From Candidatus Falkowiibacteriota bacterium (lineage in GTDB: Bacteria > Patescibacteriota > Patescibacteriia > Patescibacteriales > GWC2-42-12): a DNA stretch of 7,410 nucleotides. This document shows, piece after piece, positions 5,046 through 7,410 of the stretch. The stretch spans positions 1 through 7,410 of the forward strand of contig JACQYU010000086.1 in NCBI GenBank assembly GCA_016208065.1, read 5' to 3'. Position 1 is the first letter of the stretch; every line of letters begins with the position of its first letter. Below the pieces are notes generated by a model that saw only the letters and a program-made list of their open reading frames with translations, was not told the DNA's origin and did no database searches. Position numbers and translations under genes: made by a program.

Positions 5046-5723
5046 CTATTCATCTTTGACTAAAATTTGCCTGATAATCGTATTGCCTCGGCCATATTTT
5101 TTATTAGCGGTTATAGTTATGATATTAATGCCATCTTTTAAGCTGATAATTTGAGAAAAATTGCCGTTTTTATCAGTTAAGACGGTTTGGCCGTTAATCA
5201 TTAGCCTGGCTTCAGCTTCAGTCTGGCCGACAATTTGCAAAGAGTTTTCATTTGTATTTAAGTCGGCCAGGGGGCTGGCTATGGTTAGCATCGGCGGTGA
5301 AATTATTTTATTAACGCGATAGCCCAGGTAAACAAAACAAACGCAAATAGTTAAAAAAATTAAGGCATTTTTTAAAATTTTAGGCATGGCTAAAAGGTAG
5401 TATTTTTTTATCACTTGTTTAGAAAATAATTCTTTATGTTTTTTCGGTTCTAAAATGCTAATTTCTGTTTCAAAGTCTAAGGCCAGTTTTTTATAGGCTA
5501 AACCTAAAAAAAGCGCGTATTCGCGCAAAAAATTTTTTCCGTAAACTCCGCTAGGCAATTTTTTATACTCTCCTTTTTCCAGGGCCGCTAAATATTTTTC
5601 GTTAATATTCAATTTTTTGGCGATTTGGGAGAGTTTTAACTTTTTGGCTTGCCTGGAACTGCGGAGTTGTTCGGAAACGGTCTCACTGTCCAGATAGATT
5701 TTGTTGGATTTAAATAATGACAT
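5046..5723 (-). CDS. RodZ-like membrane protein: HTH domain, one transmembrane helix, Ig-like domain
   Basis: This 225-aa single-pass membrane protein has RodZ-type architecture. Residues about 15-80 form a Cro/RodZ-type helix-turn-helix ([37 protein letters not shown]...[14 protein letters not shown]), expected in the cytoplasm. A basic juxtamembrane stretch (about 93-117) leads to a transmembrane helix at about 118-136 ([19 protein letters not shown]). The outer part (about 144-223, [39 protein letters not shown]...) looks like an Ig-like beta-sandwich domain. In RodZ the HTH binds MreB and helps set cell shape; that role here is inferred. The ATG at 5723 is eight bases after the pilin-like stop, so the two are probably cotranscribed; there is no clear SD. 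The gene lies immediately upstream of recA. Confidence 0.8.
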   Translation of the reverse strand: MSLFKSNKIYLDSETVSEQLRSSRQAKKLKLSQIAKKLNINEKYLAALEKGEYKKLPSGVYGKNFLREYALFLGLAYKKLALDFETEISILEPKKHKELFSKQVIKKYYLLAMPKILKNALIFLTICVCFVYLGYRVNKIISPPMLTIASPLADLNTNENSLQIVGQTEAEARLMINGQTVLTDKNGNFSQIISLKDGINIITITANKKYGRGNTIIRQILVKDE

Positions 5724-5731
5724 TGAAGATA

Positions 5732-6208
5732 TTAATGAAGATTATCAGTTCTATTCCATTGGTTTTCGGTCGGAGTTGGCATGCCATACTGAACCCAGTT
5801 TATGCCCAGGGACTTAAAGACAAAATAAATTATTGTATAGCTGGTAAAAACAATAGCTAGGCCGATGACCGCGCCAATTAAAGTTTGCTTGCCGCGCGTC
5901 ACCCATTCTTGATTGCCGGCCGACAGCATCATCATTAACCCGCCGGCTATAAAAGCGAGTAGCGCTAGAGAGCCGACGATGCCAAGAATAAAAGTTGATA
6001 TTTTTATGGCGGTGCTAGTCATGTCATTTAAAGAGTAGTTGCCGCAATTTCCATTCGGTCCTTTTTCGTAACCTTGGGGGCATGCACTACCGCTTCCAGT
6101 CTCTGTGTCTGGTAAAATACCCTCTACTGCGCTTACCGTTAAAACGCCAATAGTAAAAATATTAGTCAGTAGTATTAGTATAATTGAAATTTTAAATATT
6201 TTTAACAT
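5732..6208 (-). CDS. T4SS-pilin-like (VirB2/TrbC-type) two-helix membrane protein
   Basis: From the ATG at 6208 the protein is 158 aa. Residues 1-27 are a signal peptide (MLKIFKISIILILLTNIFTIGVLTVSA, cut before VEG). A short outer segment with two cysteines (C43, C55, CPQGYEKGPNGNC) may hold a disulfide. Two hydrophobic helices (about 69-95 and 107-131) flank AGNQEWVTRGKQTL, the pattern of the T4SS pilin-like proteins common in Patescibacteria. It could be a pilus or secretion subunit, but no ATPase or channel gene is visible, so the role is inferred. The frame continues upstream to an ATG at 6223 (MTEKQMLK...) and a TTG at 6250. Both extra starts lie within palindromic repeat copy 2, so I prefer 6208. 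No convincing SD supports any of them. The ORF ends eight bases before the RodZ-like gene. Confidence 0.75.
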   Translation of the reverse strand: MLKIFKISIILILLTNIFTIGVLTVSAVEGILPDTETGSGSACPQGYEKGPNGNCGNYSLNDMTSTAIKISTFILGIVGSLALLAFIAGGLMMMLSAGNQEWVTRGKQTLIGAVIGLAIVFTSYTIIYFVFKSLGINWVQYGMPTPTENQWNRTDNLH

Positions 6209-6218
6209 TTGTTTTTCT

Positions 6219-6254
6219 GTCATCGCGAGCTTCTGAAAGAAGCGAAGCAATCTC
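6219..6254 (+). repeat. Dispersed palindromic repeat, copy 2, overlapping alternative starts of the pilin-like gene
   Basis: This 36-bp unit has ends GTCATCGCGAGC and AGCGAAGCAATCTC, matching copy 1 at all but one end position. The middle differs and forms its own perfect 6-bp hairpin, GCTTCT-GAA-AGAAGC (6229-6243). It lies opposite to copy 3 at 6307-6351. Read on the minus strand, it supplies an ATG (6223) and a TTG (6250) in frame with the pilin-like gene. Confidence 0.85.
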
Positions 6255-6306
6255 CGGTCAAAATATTCTAAGTATATTAAAGGATATAATTCTGGTTATG
6301 GAGCCA

Positions 6307-6351
6307 GAGATTGCTTCGTCGCCCCGCGAACGCGGGGCTTCTCGCAATGAC
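6307..6351 (-). repeat. Dispersed palindromic repeat, copy 3, after the solute-binding protein gene
   Basis: The plus strand begins GAGATTGCTTCG and ends CTCGCAATGAC, the reverse complement of the family ends. The middle is a different, very stable hairpin: GCCCCGCG (6321-6328) with CGCGGGGC (6331-6338). It starts 13 bases past the stop codon of the solute-binding protein gene. With copy 2 it forms a large inverted pair around a 52-base AT-rich spacer that may also hold the pilin gene promoter (TATACT on the minus strand at 6276-6271, without a clear -35). It may protect the 3' end of the upstream mRNA. Confidence 0.85.
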
Positions 6352-6364
6352 AATAATAATATAA

Positions 6365-7410
6365 TTATTGCGTCGGATTAACCGTTTGCTGGACTTTACT
6401 GGCCGCTAAATTAATCACGTTTTCTATTTTTTCTTGAATTAACACCGTATCAATCATGTCGGCGAATATTTTTTCCATAGCGTTTGAATCAGCGCCTTTA
6501 TACCAGCTTTTGGCTGTTAAAATCTGTTCGGCAAAAACGCCTATATCTAAATCGTCAATTTGTTCATTGACCAAAGCGCGTAAAGCCGTAGGCTTTTTAG
6601 CTTTAGACAAATAGGTCTTAACTTGATCGGCCGTGGCCGCGAACTGAACGAAATCCCAGGCCTCATTGGCATATTTGCTTTTATTGGAAACGGTTTCTAT
6701 CCAATAGTTGGCGAAATTAACGGGCGTATTGCCTTCAATTTGCGGCAATTTAGTTATGCCGAAATTAAGTTTTGGCGCTTGAGCTTTTATCGTGGGCAGG
6801 TGATACGAATAGCCGAACATAATGCCTAATTTTCCCTGAGTGAACATATTTAGAGAATTGTCCAGTTCTTTGTTCCAGGAATAGACTTCTTTAGCCGGAT
6901 TGGAAAAGTCGGAATAAAAACGCAAAGCTTCCAAGCCGGGGTTATATTTTTGGTCTTTAAAGGTTATTGGAATTCTATTAAATAATACTTGCCCGCCCTC
7001 ATCCATCATTACTGAGCCGTTTTGCATCATTAATATTGATAAAATATCACTATAGCGTTCAATGTTATTTGTCCCGCCAAGCGCCGCGCCCGACTGGATA
7101 ATTTCTCCTTTATCGTTTTGCTTAGTCATTTTTTTAACATCTTGCTGAAAGGTATTATTCCAATAGGCTGGCGGTTCGGCTATGCCGGCGTTATTAAATA
7201 AATCTTTATTATAATACATAGCCAAAGTATCGACGGATAATGGCAGGCCGTAAATTTTTTGCTCATATTGATTAGTTTTTTTATCCAAAGTTGGAATAAC
7301 CACATCTTGATAAACCGCATCAACAAAGTTATTTTTTATATCATTCAGCCCCGGGCTCTTCGCGGTTCTTAATTCCGGAATAATTTCTTTTTTTATGGCG
7401 CCGCGCTCTA
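6365..7410 (-). CDS. Extracellular solute-binding protein of a sugar-type ABC transporter (5' end off the window)
   Basis: This is the C-terminal ~348 residues of a family 1/8 periplasmic-type binding protein. It would capture a solute, probably a sugar or oligosaccharide, for an ABC importer; the ligand is not predictable. Diagnostic segments are YGLPLSVDTLAMYYNKDLFNNAGI with PPAYW, then MFTQGKLGIMFGYSYHLPTIK, FGITKLPQIEG, VNFANYWIETVSNKSKYANEAWDFVQFAAT and a helical C-terminus. The frame is open to the right edge: codons upstream of the GTG at 7303 continue without a stop, reading ERGAIKKEIIPELRTAK and on, with no start. The gene is therefore partial and GTG 7303 is internal. The signal peptide or lipobox must lie beyond the edge. 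No permease or ATPase is in the window. It is followed by the inverted palindrome pair and the pilin-like gene on the same strand. Confidence 0.85.
   Translation of the reverse strand, partial: ERGAIKKEIIPELRTAKSPGLNDIKNNFVDAVYQDVVIPTLDKKTNQYEQKIYGLPLSVDTLAMYYNKDLFNNAGIAEPPAYWNNTFQQDVKKMTKQNDKGEIIQSGAALGGTNNIERYSDILSILMMQNGSVMMDEGGQVLFNRIPITFKDQKYNPGLEALRFYSDFSNPAKEVYSWNKELDNSLNMFTQGKLGIMFGYSYHLPTIKAQAPKLNFGITKLPQIEGNTPVNFANYWIETVSNKSKYANEAWDFVQFAATADQVKTYLSKAKKPTALRALVNEQIDDLDIGVFAEQILTAKSWYKGADSNAMEKIFADMIDTVLIQEKIENVINLAASKVQQTVNPTQ

Noticed and set aside
3890..5053. Longer 387-aa RecA starting at 5053
   Set aside because: The extra 42 residues do not resemble RecA, overlap the RodZ-like gene's 3' end and span the candidate promoter. 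The ATG at 4927 gives the normal length.
6365..7303. Solute-binding protein starting at the GTG at 7303
   Set aside because: The frame continues upstream without a stop to the window edge, and a binding protein starting here would lack its N-terminal lobe and export signal.

Overview
This 7.4-kb window most likely comes from a bacterium of the Patescibacteria (Candidate Phyla Radiation). That is inferred from the mix of genes rather than from a marker comparison: a TRM11-like methyltransferase with an RDYGRP...GMLPP...DPFCGSGT signature, an S6 with a long charged tail, a RodZ-like protein and a two-helix T4SS-type pilin-like protein next to recA, moderately AT-rich DNA, and almost no Shine-Dalgarno sequences. 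Exact taxonomy cannot be fixed from this sequence alone.

Layout. (1) 54-290 (+) is a small unknown protein with an unusually strong G-rich ribosome binding site, closed by a good intrinsic terminator. (2) 358-1593 (-) is a THUMP/Rossmann methyltransferase of the TRM11/Trm-G10 type. It faces the small gene, and its coding sequence contains an in-frame copy of a dispersed palindromic repeat. (3) 1594-1804 is a divergent intergenic region with a rpsF promoter and a ~140-nt structured 5' leader. (4) 1805-3796 (+) is a translation/replication cluster, rpsF - ssb - rpsR - efp. It has a 220-nt gap between rpsF and ssb packed with inverted repeats, including a perfect 19-bp one, and a possible extended -10 promoter. 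It ends at a bidirectional terminator shared with recA. (5) 3890-7410 (-) reads, in transcription order, as a solute-binding protein (5' end off the window), a palindrome pair, a T4SS-pilin-like membrane protein, a RodZ-like HTH/membrane/Ig-like protein, and recA. recA has its own candidate promoter and a short palindrome in its leader.

How the genes relate. rpsF and rpsR encode the S6 and S18 partners of the 30S platform. SSB and RecA are single-strand DNA partners, and EF-P rescues stalled ribosomes at proline runs. The minus-strand cluster puts three predicted envelope or extracytoplasmic proteins upstream of recA. Most of the window is ordinary housekeeping DNA. The most notable signals are the three copies of one palindromic repeat family (one inside a gene, two flanking a gene start in opposite orientation), the palindrome-rich rpsF-ssb spacer, and the rpsF leader with mutually exclusive helices. 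I see no tRNA, rRNA, CRISPR array or complete insertion sequence, and no convincing novel multi-gene system.
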